64,000 nt of DNA from Ornithodoros turicata (GCF_037126465.1 NC_088202.1:83990160-84054159); one strand, 5' to 3'. Shown: positions 1 to 12,040, counted from the first letter of the stretch. Notes: a model not told the origin generated them from the letters alone. Translations and numbers: made by a program.

Positions 1-81
1 ATGTAATCTTGCTTGCGTTCAGTACATTCCCGCATAATTTTTGTCGGACACATTATTTTATTGCTGGGGTAACTCTCACAG

Positions 82-968
82 TCAGCGTATTGCGCTTCGA
101 TGGTGTGCGAAACCACTCAACAAAACGAAGAGGTTTCCGTAAGTGAGCGAGGTCTCTCATCGTCCCAGCCTCATAGAACTTCGGAAAACCAGGTTCTCCT
201 TCAAACACTGAACCCAGCTAGCACGTCAGAAAGTGAAGCACGGACACCACAGCCTCCTAAGGCAGCAACTACCTCAACCAGCAGGGTACGCCATCTGTGC
301 TCGGGGTGTACATTTGGAAGCGTATTTTTCAGCCTGTGTCGGAGTCATATGAGGACTTGAACATCACATTGATTTTCACTATATGCCATGCAAAATGCCG
401 GCCGTGCATTATTTCAGAAGAAAACGGCCTGTGCTATTTTCTGTTCTGTGATATTGCTGTGTGATAAATGCCTCTGCTTTTGTACACTCTTTGCTTTGTT
501 GTTTGAAGATATAGGTGTCTTGACATAAATAAATATATTTTTCGTGTATTTTGTTGATCCCTAATTGACTGGAGACGTTTTCAAATTGCATGACCGCCTA
601 CTGTAAAACAAGCGATTGAGACTTTGCAAAATGATATATTACATATCTGTGTCGCGCTCGTGCTTCTGGTGAAATAATGGTTTGAGTGGATCTTTATCCT
701 TGCTGCACGCTCCCAAATTTCCCGCTTCTGTATTCGCCCTTGGATTTGTCATTGCATAGTTCTACTTGTTGTACTTACCCTTGTGTTATCATCACAGAGA
801 CAACATGGCTTTGAGTCGAATGACACCGACGAGACTGTACGGACGGGAGAACACACGGCAGTGCATATTTGTGAACCCGCAGTGTGTGTTCTCCATCCGT
901 CAGATCTTGTCGCTGTCCTCAGGGTTAAGGTGATGTTGTCTCTATCAAGCTTGGTTTGTGATCTGTAG
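82..968 (+). other. Two weak candidate exons (82-285 and 798-968)
   Basis: An open stretch with an ATG at 100 is preceded by an AG acceptor at 80-81 and ends at a good GT donor (286-287). A second open stretch starts after a pyrimidine-rich AG acceptor (96-97 of the 700s line, exon from 798) and reads to a stop at 966-968. Both junctions are phase 0, so they join into one frame of about 118 residues. The product would be Ser/Thr/Glu-rich and looks disordered; I recognise no domain. The second stretch is open in two frames, which weakens the case. It could equally be a non-coding transcript or chance. The putative intron 286-797 is AT-rich and shows nothing else. Confidence 0.2.
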
Positions 969-1062
969 CTGAGAAGCTATCAGTAGTATTTACTCCTACG
1001 CGAAATGCATCAGGAGATAACCTTCAGATTGCAGACAGCTGGTAGACTGTATTTGAAATATA

Positions 1063-1830
1063 TAGTCATGTCTCGATTATCCGGACACCTCGGGAGTCGT
1101 CCCTTTTCGTCCGGATAACGAATTTCCGGATAACCGAATCAATCAAACATCCGGAGAAACCGGAAAAATTTTGGAGACTTCTCTATAGCTCCAGAAAAGG
1201 AAACAAGGAAAAGATCGTTACTTCACAAATTCATGCGAAGTGAGCTGCTTGAAATTAGTAGGCACGCGTGCGACAGAATCTTGGTCACAGCGACGGGCAC
1301 CCGCTGCGTCACCCTGCTGTTCAAAGAAGGGTGATGTATCAGAAAGTTGGTCCCGCGCGCATGTTTTTGTCCTTTTTGCAAATATCTTTGGCATAGGCCA
1401 AAAGACGGGCGATGCTTCCGGACGACCTGGACATTGACATTCACATGTGGATTTCTTGCGCCGGGTGATACAGGGCTCCTCTTCTGCTTATCATCTACCA
1501 TCTCTACCGTCTGCCTGCACACACCAATAAGGGAGTTACCTCCGAAGAAAGGGGAATGAAACAGTACATAGTGGCCTGGTGAGATGTGGACCTTTTCCAG
1601 AACAATGCGAACACAGCACATGCCATGGACAGAGGACGTTAACACTTTCCGGATAAGCGAATCGGAATGACCTAGATCCTGGATTGATCGCCGTACTTGC
1701 TGTCCGTATACGGATAACGAACTCTGGGTCGACGAGACAAAATCCAATGGTAACAGGTTCGTTCCCGGTAATGTAGTCCGGATAACGAGTTTTCCGGATA
1801 TCTGATATCTGGTTAGGCGAGACATGACTG
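1063..1830. mobile_element. Non-autonomous Tigger/pogo-like element (MITE)
   Basis: The ends form inverted repeats: the left end reads TAGTCATGTCTCG and the right end CGAGACATGACTG, so the right terminus keeps the CAGT start typical of pogo/Tigger and the left has a C-to-T change. The element is flanked by TA on both sides (1061-1062 and 1831-1832), the expected Tc1/mariner-type duplication. Subterminal sequence repeatedly contains TCCGGATAACGA-like motifs in both orientations. The minus-strand open frames inside show no transposase motifs, so it is judged non-autonomous. Confidence 0.75.
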
Positions 1831-2687
1831 TAAATAAACACGCGAAGCAGACTGTATCATTCCCGTGCGCACACGCAATTTGTCGTCACGAACGGGCACA
1901 GCAACGATAACAAATATTTGTCGTAAGATATCCGAGCTCCGTAGAATTAAACGGTGAGGTAAGTGTTTGGATACTCCGCTGTGCTATGAACATGTAAAAC
2001 AGAGCTAGAAAAAATCCGCTAACGGATGCATTATTTAAATTGAATATACAAGTATGTAAGAAAATATGGTTTCGATAATCTCCCTCTGTGATAAAATATA
2101 AATTGGCATAAAACATTCCTTGTAAATGTTCAAGAGCACATTTCTCCAAAAACTGCCTGAAGCAAGACAAATTAGCCACGCATGAGAGTGGAAAGTTTCG
2201 TCGCTTAATGGGCAAAACATGGTGTAATACATGCAGAACTTTGGCAGCATCAATCGATGGACACCGTGATTAAAGTGCAGACGTGAACGAAACACAAGAA
2301 ACGAAAGAACCTCTAGGGCTGGCCGCGTGTTCCTGGTTGTTCTTGCTTCTTCGTAAGACAGGAATATTAAGAGGCTTTGGGTGACTACGAAAGAACCTTC
2401 GTTATCTGTTGCGAAAGAGCAGAGTAAGTGCCTTGAGGGATAACCTAGGAATCTGCTCATGCGTCGAAGTATCTCAAGGTTGAAGAATACTTGCGGATAT
2501 ACTGTATATTGTATGTATCTCATCGTTTGGCTTGTTGTTGTAGGTACCTAGAGTATCGGCTACTCACAAGGCAAACACATCTTCTCCGATATGCGTTTTC
2601 TTTCCAGATTTCTCGCTAATCTCAATCATTGACAGTGTTCACGATTCATTCACCTACAATAAAACAGCCGCCTTTGAGTATACGAGA

Positions 2688-2835
2688 CAGGAACGGATCC
2701 GGACCCTCACCTTGGGGGGAAGGTGGCGGCTTCTTTGACGAAGCGCGTAGCGGGGTGGGGGAGACGTAACGTTTAACCAGGTGATTTGGGGATGGGGGCG
2801 ATCGCTTAACCCCCCCCCCCCCGGAGCCGCTACTG
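2688..2835. mobile_element. hAT-type MITE with perfect 8-bp target duplication
   Basis: This 148-bp element has termini CAGGAACGGATCCGG on the left and CCGGAGCCGCTACTG on the right, which pair as imperfect inverted repeats. ATACGAGA occurs immediately before (2680-2687) and after (2836-2843) it, a perfect 8-bp target-site duplication as made by hAT transposases. Inside are purine-rich stretches and a 14-C run. Related copies are at 39887-40045 and about 52815-52958. Confidence 0.85.
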
Positions 2836-3781
2836 ATACGAGAATGGTTGTCTATAATGTACATACTTCTGTACCCGTAGAAGCGAAAATTCTCTATTAA
2901 AGGCATCGCGAGCGAACACGTCATCACCGGGTGATACAACCCCAGCATATTGTGCACAACGCGTAGTGTCGCACGACACGACATATAGTGAAGCAATATC
3001 TTCCACGCCAAAATGTTATGGTGTTCTAGTTCGATCTTATATGCAACACAGGAATACATGAACATATAAGCAATTTCTCATTATCTCTGCCCCACACCTC
3101 CAACACGCCCTATCCTGAACAAGTATAACACAGGGAAACAGTGCAGTCTAAATACTCATAGAAATGGAAATCATTATGCGTGTTTTGCTTTGCATACGTA
3201 CATATGCTAAACTTCATATGAAAAAAAGTGTTATAAAAGACAGACGAGTAACATAAACGATATATCGACGCTGATGTGACCAATTAACAAAGCATGAATT
3301 TAACACGACACTTTCCCACCCGGCGACGTATAGGTGTAGTCAACACGTCCAGGTACTAAAACGTATTGGTGTAACCTATATGGAATATTTTAACTGTTGA
3401 ACGTCTTCGTCGCACTATAGAACGTCGCAGTTAAAAGAAGTCCAAAGTGTTTGTCGTGGATGTGATTGTAAGCTAATCGTCAAACTATAAAGAAAAGCTA
3501 AAAGGAAGGCCACATCACACGTCCTGCTCACTATGCACACTACCTTAATTGTGGTGCCCACATGTTACCTTTCCAAGACGTTGTTACACTAAGCATCAGA
3601 ACAGTGATTATACTTCTAATATTCATACTGTTAGACGTGGAAGACTTATGTGGCATATGTCCGCGACAGCCAGTACATTTCTGTGAACGCTGTATTGCCG
3701 AGTACTTTGGGACGTTCACGAGGGGCTTGTTACCTCGGTAAACGAGCTATAGCATTTCCAAGCCCCAGAGCATCAGAGAGC
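2836..3781. other. Unassigned AT-rich interval
   Basis: No coding frame with recognisable domains, no inverted termini and no tandem structure could be supported. Short open frames on the minus strand overlap the preceding MITE and are not credible. Confidence 0.5.
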
Positions 3782-4360
3782 TCAGGTCGTTTCATTCTGT
3801 CCACTGATTGCAACTGTTGTATTCAACATTGCAGCAACTCCACGATCACCGTTCTCCACCATTCCCTTTGACGATAGAAACATTGGCTCCGGTCCGGTGT
3901 CTTCATTCGTTTGCGTGGAGGACTGCCTGTGCAATTTGCTCGCAATATTATGATCGCTTCCTCCTTCCAAGATTGCACGTACTGCGGGCATCATTGCAAC
4001 ATACCGTTGCTGCAGTATCTCGGTATTATTTGGCATGTTTGTCGAAATTTTGTGATCGGTGCTGCGTGCCTCTGGACCGCGAAGGTATATGACTTCGCTG
4101 TCGTCAGGCTTGTAGACATCGGTGCGGATCGCATTCTTGATCTTGGCGTATTCGTCGAGGTCGGTGTTCACAGCGAATGGCATTTGGTCCAGATGCCCCT
4201 TGTAGATCTTTAGTGCATCGACAAGCTCGTCGTTGCGCCTCAGCGACAATAGGAGGAGAGTGAAGCATGCCAGTGCTGTCAGACCTAGGACTCCCATAGT
4301 CGTGAGCAGGATGGATTTCTGTTGGGGTAACGGCACCACCACCTCTGGGTCAACGAGCAT
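3782..4360 (-). CDS. Hypothetical single-pass membrane protein (exon or retrocopy)
   Basis: An uninterrupted 192-residue frame starts at the ATG at 4358-4360; a GTG one codon earlier is also in frame. Residues ~18-40 form a strongly hydrophobic helix (LLTTMGVLGLTALACF then four Leu) flanked by basic residues, giving a short N-terminal tail and a longer hydrophilic C-terminal part. The C-terminal part has NNT, NTT and NET sequons near its end, which would fit a type II protein with its C-terminus outside. In another frame directly upstream (about 4395-4425) a run of Glu/Asp codons suggests that the true N-terminus may be longer and lost to a frameshift or splicing. I recognise no family. Its length and absence of stops set it apart from the decayed repeats around it, but it may still be chance or part of a repeat. 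Confidence 0.4.
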   Translation of the reverse strand: MLVDPEVVVPLPQQKSILLTTMGVLGLTALACFTLLLLSLRRNDELVDALKIYKGHLDQMPFAVNTDLDEYAKIKNAIRTDVYKPDDSEVIYLRGPEARSTDHKISTNMPNNTEILQQRYVAMMPAVRAILEGGSDHNIASKLHRQSSTQTNEDTGPEPMFLSSKGMVENGDRGVAAMLNTTVAISGQNETT

Positions 4361-4363
4361 CAC

Positions 4364-5489
4364 CGCGCCGTCCGCAGGGAGATTTCACCACGGTCGTCGT
4401 CATCTTCTTCCTCCGATATGTTGTCACTGTCCCCTCGAGCAAACCATATTGTGTCAGATAAAATGACACAAATGCTGGCTTGCTGGCGGATGAACTTCTT
4501 CTAGTATGGACCATATTGTGCCAGCTCCACACCGCTTGACTTTCATAGGCACAAAGTCTTATTTACCAAAGTCCAGTGATGGTGTTGATGTTGTCGCTCT
4601 ATTTGTAAATTATGTTTGAAGCCACATTAATCCGCGTCAGAGGTCATAAGCGATCTACCCTATACCTCCTATTCGGTATGGCACAATATTAGACATTGAA
4701 TATATATTTTGATTTTCCATTGTGCCTAGCAAACACATAACATATTTGTGCGCTGCTATACGGTTCCTTCAAGTTAAAAAGCGTATAAAGCGATCAGGAG
4801 GACAGCGGGACGAAACTAGCGGGACTAAAGCGGGACTAAAAGACACTGCACATTTGAGTGGGCTTTTATGTTTTGACTTCCGGAAAATACATGTTCTTCA
4901 CAAATTGTTACCCAAGGAATTAGAGCTACCTTCTAACTACATCGCTGTTCGTATCTAACGCGGAAGTGTGAATGTGCAGTAATTGTTTAGCCAAAATACT
5001 CGATGGAGCTCTATACCCCAACACTCAAGATAGCTCTCCAGCAGTTGTGTATTTCTATTGCTGCATTTAACGAACCCCATATTAAGCCCCTAAATATGAA
5101 TATTGATAACATGCAGTCAGCTGCATTCTGTTTCCTCTTGGACGGTAACGCCGTAACCTGCTGTTTTCATCAGGCGAAACAACGGGACCGTTGCAATTAC
5201 TCATGTTTTGGGTAATTCCTGAAAGCTTTAGTGGTCTGCATTACGGTACACATATCGATTACGAGAGATTGACACTGTCAAATTTTACATATACCGCAGA
5301 GGTGTGCCGAGATTTCACACGACGAAGTTAGGCAACGATAATGCTGAGGACAGCAGAGCGCCTGCATGTAAGTTTTTGCTTGTGCACTCAATTTCTAGTC
5401 GGCATGTAGGCCTACTTCATATTTCTCGCTTACATTCAAGACGCGCTATAAGGTTGTACGGGTAAGGTTGCTGTTTCCGGAATCTAGCA
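4364..5489. other. Unassigned interval
   Basis: Short AT-rich motifs around 4500-4730 (variants of GACACAATAT and its complement) recur and may be remains of a small repeat. No gene is supported. Confidence 0.4.
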
Positions 5490-6083
5490 CCCAGTCAACA
5501 CAGAAAGTTGCAGAACTGTTGCAGTAATGTTGCTGCAATGTTGCTGTGTTGTAGTAATGTTTTACAACCAGGCGCAACCGTTACCACAACATCATTTTCT
5601 CAATGTTAAAACAATGATGCGGAGGTTATGGTTTGGAAACATTGTTAAATTGCCTCTGCAACAATATTTTCAATGCAACTGTGACGGAACATTACAGCAA
5701 GGTTGCTGATACAATGTTGTGGGGACAATGTTGTGGCAGTGTCACAGAAACATTGCCTACGCTCGATATGAAAAAGGACAGAGTAATCAGAAAGGAGCAA
5801 AATGACGCAGGCAAGCAGGTCCGCGGCGTTTATTGCTTTCGTGCTTCTAGTGCCGATGTACTGCACATGTATAAAATGTTGAATTCTACACTGTATGATA
5901 TGAGGGTGTGATTACTGGCAAAATTTGTTCCTAGAATGTTCGTCCAATGTGTCAATGCAGTGTTCCTGCAATGTTGTTTCTATAATGTTGCTACGATATA
6001 CCAAGGGCGGTCATTAGCAATAGAATATCAATATGACATGGCAACATTGCTGCAATATTACTACCACAAATTTGTTGACTGGG
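5490..6083. mobile_element. 594-bp MITE made of CAATGTTGC-like units, CCCAGTCAACA ends
   Basis: The left end CCCAGTCAACA (5490-5500) and the right end TGTTGACTGGG (6073-6083) are perfect 11-bp inverted repeats. Inside both ends, short units related to CAATGTTGC/GCAACATTG are repeated many times on both strands (5505-5560, 5595-5760, 5940-6055), giving subterminal palindromic structure. There is no coding capacity of its own. I see no clear target duplication. The superfamily is not identified; it shares the CCCAG start with elements at 25758 and 34004. Confidence 0.7.
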
Positions 6084-6639
6084 CTACGACGCTTGTGCCA
6101 CACGGAAATGCGGGAAATTAGGCAACACATATGCTTCGGAGCCCAGTTTGGTCTCCCATCCCATGACAGGGTACAGTTAAAGAAGAACCGTGTGCATGTC
6201 ATATATGAAGAATCTACGTGGATACCGCCAGTGGAGAAAACAAATGGGAATGGGCAGTGGCGCCTGTTCATAGTCGTCGGAAACACTGCAGCGAGACACC
6301 TGTCTGTCTGTCACTGTTTGACACAGTAGCTGCTCGCGATGGCCAGTGGAAGCAGAGATGACGTCGGCTGTACGCAACCTCCTAATGAGCAGTGCTTACG
6401 CAAACTTAGTACAGCAGAGAAACGGGCAAGCACACCTTCCCTTGTGATCACCACAAAGGTGTAATCTAACAATGCTTTATTATATAGCACTGGCCAGTCC
6501 TTCCCAGTTGCTCTCTGCGTTCTTGTCAGTTTGTGCGCCAATATACAGGTGTTCTGAACGTGCCCTGTGCTATTCCAAGAAATGCAGAATATCCGCATGA
6601 GAGATGGCTCAAGGAGTAAAGACAACAGTATTAGCGCGC

Positions 6640-7010
6640 CTAAACTTGAGAGGGAGCAACATCACTGTATTGAAAACGGTGAACAGAAGACAATTCGGAG
6701 ATTTACTCGCAACTCCACCTGCGCCAGCCAGCATCTCTTGTTGGCAGTGGGCTCTTTCAAGGGTAGTTAAACGCGTCTCCTCGATGTCATCACTGTCCTG
6801 GTGATGATCAGGTAAAAGGGTTAACCACTTCCCGACAAGGAAGTGGGATGGGCAGGAAGGAGAAAAATCCCTTGGGTCGCCCGATATGTAGGTCAGTGTT
6901 CGCGAATTGATCATAGACTCTACCTCAGTCAGAATGGTGGCTAGCTGTTCAAACGTGAGGCAACTGCGTCCCAAAACCTTTCGCAGAGCTTCGTTCACTG
7001 AAGCTCTGCG
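6640..7010 (-). pseudogene. BEL/Pao retrotransposon integrase C-terminal fragment
   Basis: The minus strand encodes a stretch with LRKVLGRSCLTFEQL, LTEVESMINSRTLTYIS and SHFLVGKWLT. This is the conserved region after the integrase core in BEL/Pao pol proteins. After residue ~85 the match continues in another frame (a RWS..ELSSVHR-like stretch), so at least one frameshift is present. No protease, RT or LTR of this element is found nearby; it is a fragment. Its 5' boundary coincides with a 12-bp perfect palindrome at 6981-7011. Confidence 0.75.
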
Positions 7011-7011
7011 A
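6981..7011. repeat. 12-bp perfect inverted repeat at the BEL fragment edge
   Basis: TCGCAGAGCTTC (6981-6992) and GAAGCTCTGCGA (7000-7011) pair perfectly around a 7-nt loop. The left half belongs to the BEL coding stretch, so the right half looks like a snap-back copy made at the breakpoint. Confidence 0.7.
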
Positions 7012-8340
7012 CTGTTTCCGAACTCTTCGGGTGAAATCCGGATAGGTGGGAACCCTAATTCGTGAACAGGCGAGGTGAACCTCTTATGAAAATTTGAAAA
7101 GCGTAGTTAGGTCCCAGTTATTCGTGAAATTGGGAACTGCGCTTCTGAAAGTTACTATATAGTTACCACGATGTTATGCTTATAATGATCGTTCTTTTTG
7201 CTATGGAATTGCATTACAGACAATGCTGCCAGATAGCACCGTTGGTCATTTTGTGCTGCATCTGCTCCTTTTTGTTTACCTCATGTATTTGTTACAAGGC
7301 AGCCTTGACCAGCTTGAGCAGCTGCGGACATGCCCATATGTATAACTTGACTGAGTTTCTGGAGGCAGCATACGGCCGACCGTAACATAGAGATGGCTCG
7401 CAGGACTCCCACATGCGTACACTGCTCGCAACTTCCAACCAATCTCCCGTTACCGTGACCTTGCTCCGATAAGCGCCCGACTGGCGGCGAAAATCGCAAT
7501 CAGTACCAGGTCTGACCCATGTTCTTTCGAAATTAGGATGTTGACATGCTGTCGGTTGCTGTAAACAAGTGTGGAAACAGACTCGACAAGAAACAAAATC
7601 TGGGCAATCTTCAGGACGACCTTGCAACATGTCTGTTTTTTCCAGTACAAAACAGTAATAACTTTAAGATGATTGCACAAGTTTGCGGTAAATCGATGTT
7701 TGATGTGAGGTAACTATTATTTGTGTATTCCAATGCATAGAGGCTCGGCGTTTTATTAAGTCATGAATCGCGACGCACACACAGACGTAAAAAGAATACG
7801 GTGGAATGGGGGATATGTTTATTAAGAAGGAAAAATAAAGGGGGACGACGAAAAATATGGGGCTGTTGGCTGCCCTTAGGCTGGACGTTGCACCGGACAT
7901 GGCCAGCTGAAGAGGAGGGTAAGTGAAATGGAGCTGGACTGAATACTAGTCTGACAGAAGTAAACAAGTGAACAACAAAAAATTACAGAAGACCGCGGAA
8001 GGTGTTGCGATTTCCAGCAGCAGTTGCTAGCCACGTTTTCTAACAGTGAAGAGAATTTTGACTTTGCCGCTAAATGTGGTAACACTTGCCATGTCGGTCT
8101 ACAAATTCCATTTTTAAAATGTTTGCGATATGTTTGTAGAAGGGTGATTAACAGTGCACAGAGTTCTCGACATGTTTCAAACTATGATGGTGATAGATGA
8201 ATAGATGGTGTGATAGGATGGATAACTGTTTCAAACAAAATTCTTCATTACAGTACATATCTACTTGTTTTGTTTCTGTGGAATGCATTCGATGTGCTAA
8301 AACTCCCTAATGCGTGATTTCTTTTAATTCCGCGTTAGCG
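7012..8340. other. Mostly unassigned; possible retroposon 3' tail at 7795-7960 (minus)
   Basis: No gene is supported. On the minus strand 7960-7795 ends in a run reading CTTAATAAACATATCCCCC after a pyrimidine-rich stretch. This resembles the 3' ends of the C-tailed I-like LINE copies at 20560-20820 and 61260-61336, so it is probably a short 5'-truncated retroposon tail. Confidence 0.35.
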
Positions 8341-8344
8341 CCTC

Positions 8345-8600
8345 GAAGCAAGCGTACAGACGTGGACAGACGGAGAGAGGACTGCAGGAAGGAGGGGGGA
8401 ACACAGGGGGTATGCTGTGCGTCCTAGGCTTGACATCAGGGGTAACTGCGCCGTCATTCGTCTGGGAAGTCTGCCACAAAACCCAGGTTAAACCTTAGAC
8501 AGTATAACAGGTGGTGGATTCAAACCAAATCTTCTGCGCGACCTTCGCTACCACCACCGAGTGGACGCTTTTACCCATTCGGCAATGCCACTGATCGCTC
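8345..8600 (-). mobile_element. tRNA-Ser-like SINE, resembling tick Ruka
   Basis: On the minus strand an A-box-like TTGCCGAATGGGTAAAAGCG lies about 50 nt before a B-box-like GGTTTGAATCC, the layout of a pol III tRNA promoter. The first block resembles the D-arm of serine tRNAs (GGCCGAGTGGTTAAGGCG). A tRNA-unrelated body follows, rich in CCCCCT and ending near CCACGTCTGTACGC. The cloverleaf is degenerate, so this is a retroposon rather than a tRNA gene. Assignment to Ruka is from memory of a tRNA-Ser-derived tick SINE and was not aligned. Confidence 0.6.
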
Positions 8601-10030
8601 AGTGTGGCCACGCAGCTCATCTCACATGATGTCACCCACGTCTCCTGGACGAGGCCCATGCGGCCCTATGCTCGGGTTTGCGGTTGCGCCCCACGCAAAT
8701 CATGTACGGTCACAGCGCTAGGACCGCCCTTCGTCCGCTGCAATGCTACCGCGTTTCGTACGCGTTTCGCAGTGCACCAAAGAGTGAAGTGATTTTTTGT
8801 TGTTATTAATTACTGGAAAGGAACCCCGAATCAAGGAAGAGACGTACATAGATAGGACAGCAATGTCTCTTCGTACGTCTTTTCCTTGTCTCGAGGCTCC
8901 CTTTCATCATGTACGACCAACTAGCCAGCATATCATCTCTCCCACCCCTTAATGCCGTATTGGCCTCCACCATGCATGAGGGCATAATCTGGGCGCCCAA
9001 TCCACACTTGACGTGCCGTCACACTGCACGCTCTCGTTTGTTTAATTATCGCGGTGCCGGTTCAGTAGGGAGGTTTAGAAGGATTACAAAATATTTAGCA
9101 GATTGGAACATCTTTATCCTAACAGTTCCGTAAACAGGGCACGCCAAGCACCCGATTCTTTGCTGCGGTGTCACATTGCTGGTCTTCGATTTGAAAACTT
9201 TTTTTTTTCGTGGAACGCTGCTGAATATTAAAGCTACCTAACATGTGCTTCCTTTTCATTTCCTGCCCCGCAAGCAGATACTGCGCTGCAATGCCGCTTG
9301 CCCTTTCCACACCTGCGCGCGTACCTGCCACTCTGTTTCCCTTCTCTCTGGAGCAGAGAGGCGAGAAGGATTATGGCACAAGCTCTCAGCGATCTCCTGG
9401 ACCCTTTCCGTTACTAGCCGCCACTGTAAAAAAGGTACAGAAAAACTGAAGAAGCGAACGAATAAAAGTGTGGAAAAAGTCCCAGCCTCAAAACATTGTT
9501 TACGGCATTTGTCCATGGCAAAAATACCTGATATAGAGTAATGGCTTTCAAATATAAGGTCTACAGACACACGCACAAAAATGAATATTTGCGTTTCAGC
9601 ACTGTTCAACAACTTTGTGATGCATATAGGAAAATAGGAAAATGTGCAGAAACGCCGGGGACGCATTGCGAAGAGCACAGCACACTGGTCAACGCTGATG
9701 CTCAGTGCTCAAATGAACAGTGCTCAACTCAGTGCTCAAATGAACAGTCAATGTAAATACTTCATTATGACATATGAAGTGTAATATCTGCACCAGGAGG
9801 CAATCTATTACGAGATCGCCAAAAAGGCGTTTGCCTTAAAGCCTCGGACATCGTTTGCGTTCTCCACGGACCGTTACTTTTTTCTTGTCACTCCTGTGTC
9901 GCAAGCAGACCTCGGCAAAAAAAGTAATGAGCGCGATAACTCACGACACGCAAAATCATGCTCGCCGATCGTATGGAGTGTGTGATTCCCATTCGTTTCA
10001 CACAGCATGGCAGCACCTATGCAATAATCT
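8601..10030. other. Unassigned interval
   Basis: No domain-bearing frame was found. A short direct repeat of CAGTGCTCAAATGAACAGTG type occurs at 9702-9750. Nothing else can be supported. Confidence 0.4.
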
Positions 10031-10252
10031 GCTATAGAGCACTGCACGGGCCTAATTTTCAGGCCCGTGCCCGGCCCAGGGACGGCTGCTACGGCCCTCA
10101 CCCGGCGTCCAGCTCTGGCCCGGCCTGGGCCGACTCCGCCGGCCCTGGCCCGGCCCGTACACGACGGTTTCCATTCTCAGGCCCGGTCCAAGCCCGCCTC
10201 TGCTCTATGTGTTCTCGAGGCCCGAAGGCGTATTTAGATTTGCTATAGAGCA
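10030..10252. repeat. GGCCCGG-rich repeat between 13-bp direct repeats
   Basis: TGCTATAGAGCAC occurs at both edges (near 10030 and 10240). Between them the sequence is very GC-rich with many GGCCCGG/CCCGGCC variants, followed by ACACGACGG. It resembles the element at 36118-36270, which has the same GCACTGCACGGGC start, so it is probably a MITE of that family. Confidence 0.55.
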
Positions 10253-10553
10253 CAGCGCAGGGAGGAAAAGGACGCAGCTAATTGGTGGAGAGTGACGAGG
10301 TCCACTCGAAGGGAGCGGCTGTGTTTCTCTGCCGGCAAGCCGCTCAGTGCTTAGTGCTATAGTGCTTGCTTGCTTGGGGAGGCAGCGCGCTGCGGCGCGT
10401 GGGCGATATGTATATGTACCTTCCGGTTCAAGAGAGACTCATCTCCGCTCTATTGCGCATGCACCGGTGTTAGTTCCCCTTTCTCGAACTCGCACGCGAA
10501 CGAAATATGTCAGAACACCTAACCTAACTGACCCTCGTGCTTAGTAGTATTGG

Positions 10554-10726
10554 ATCAGCTCAAGTAGCCGCCAACTGACACAGTGGCCTGGACGCCATTA
10601 ATTAGCAATTAGAACAATTTCGGACCCCCCACAGTAATTAGGATTATTCAATGAGTCATTACACTAATTGGGAGCATCTAGGACGTGTCCAGACCACAGT
10701 GCGAGTTGCCGGCTACTTGAGCTGAT
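10554..10726. repeat. 173-bp inverted-repeat element
   Basis: ATCAGCTCAAGTAGCCG at the left end and CGGCTACTTGAGCTGAT at the right end are perfect inverted repeats. Pairing continues imperfectly inward for about 45 bp through a CACAGTGG/CCACAGTG block. The centre is AT-rich. An A-rich run follows the right end. No coding content. Confidence 0.7.
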
Positions 10727-11078
10727 AAAAAATAAAAAAATAGATAGAGATAGAGTGGAGAGAAGGAGTTTAGTTGAAGATCGACGATGCCATCTCAAAG
10801 AAAGCGGTCCCGGACGCCCTTGACCATCGCTGAGCGACGGAGCACAGAGGCAGGTTGCAAAGCATCTTCAGCTGTGACCACAAGTTCTGGACATCCTGTG
10901 ACGTCAGCTGTGACATCATCATGGCATGTCTGGGCAGGTTAGGACAGCTCTGGACATGCAAGGAGAAAAACACTCATAATACAGAGGCTGTGAAAGCAAG
11001 AGTAAAGATGCCAACCATCAATAGCTATCAACAAAAAGAATCAGGCACAGAAGCAAAAAAAAAAACACCACAACAGCA

Positions 11079-12040
11079 GTCACGAGGAGAGCAGAACGAT
11101 GTGACTGCTCCATCCGACAGCCAGGCACAGAACTGAATCGTAATGCTTTTCTCTCCTCTATAAGGTCGCGCATCTGCACCTCCCTAGCGGGTACTTGCTC
11201 AACTAATTTCATGAAAAAATTATTAAGAATCACGCCAGCGCTACTCCCGTTCCCAAGGCAGAAGAAGATAGAAAATGGTGGAAATGCCCGGACAACAGGA
11301 ACCAGCGCCCGACGTGCACGGGCATGAAAATCATAAAAAGCGGAGACAAAGTTATCACGTGCGAAAAAATTAGTTACACAACAAATCACCCCACCACAAG
11401 AGGAGTCACGGGGAGCGCAGAATGATGCGACTGCTCATCCGACAGCCAGGCACAAAACTGACATCATAATGCTTTTTTCTCTTCTATAAAGTTACGCATC
11501 AGCAGCCCCCCTAGCGGTCACTTTCTCAACTAATTCATGGCAAAATTATTAAGAATCACGCGCGGCGCTACTCCAGTTCCCAAGGCAGCTTTTGCGGAAG
11601 ATAGAAAATAGCGGGGATGCCCTTACAAGTACAACAGCAACCAGCGCCCGACATGCACGGGCATGAAAATCGCAAACAAAGCGGAAACAAAGTTGGCGAA
11701 AGAATTAGGTACACAACACATCAGTCACGAGGAGTGCAGAACTACACGTCCATTCCGTCCGACAGCCAGGTGCAGAACTGAATCGTAATGCTTTTACTCC
11801 TCTATAAAGTCATGCATCTGTCCCTCTTCTCGGTTGATTTCTTAATTAATTTAATCGCAAAATTATTAAGAATTGTTCTAGCACTATTCCCATTCAGGGC
11901 AGCACTATCGACATCGTCAAGACCAGAATGTTCCTTGTCAATACTGAAAAAAAATAACAAAGCTAGATGTGTCAACAGAGGAAAGCATGCATGTCGGGGC
12001 ATGTCACAAGCGCTATTACACGAGGACAAATCACACGACT
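11079..12040. repeat. Three tandem ~322-bp repeat units
   Basis: Units start with GTCACGAGG or GTCACGGGG at 11079, 11405 and 11724, giving periods of 326 and 319. Each contains CATCCGACAGCCAGG-like, CTATAAAG..CATC-like and ATTATTAAGAATCACG-like blocks in the same order. No reading frame is conserved. Flanking material from about 10860 shares weaker similarity. Confidence 0.75.

Noticed and set aside
1223..1825. 200-codon minus-strand frame in the Tigger-like element
   Set aside because: No helix-turn-helix or DDE motif; it lies over terminal repeats, so it is likely chance in a non-autonomous element.
10515..10532. AACCTAACCTAA resembling arthropod telomere repeat (TTAGG)n
   Set aside because: Only about two units, embedded in ordinary sequence; chance is sufficient.
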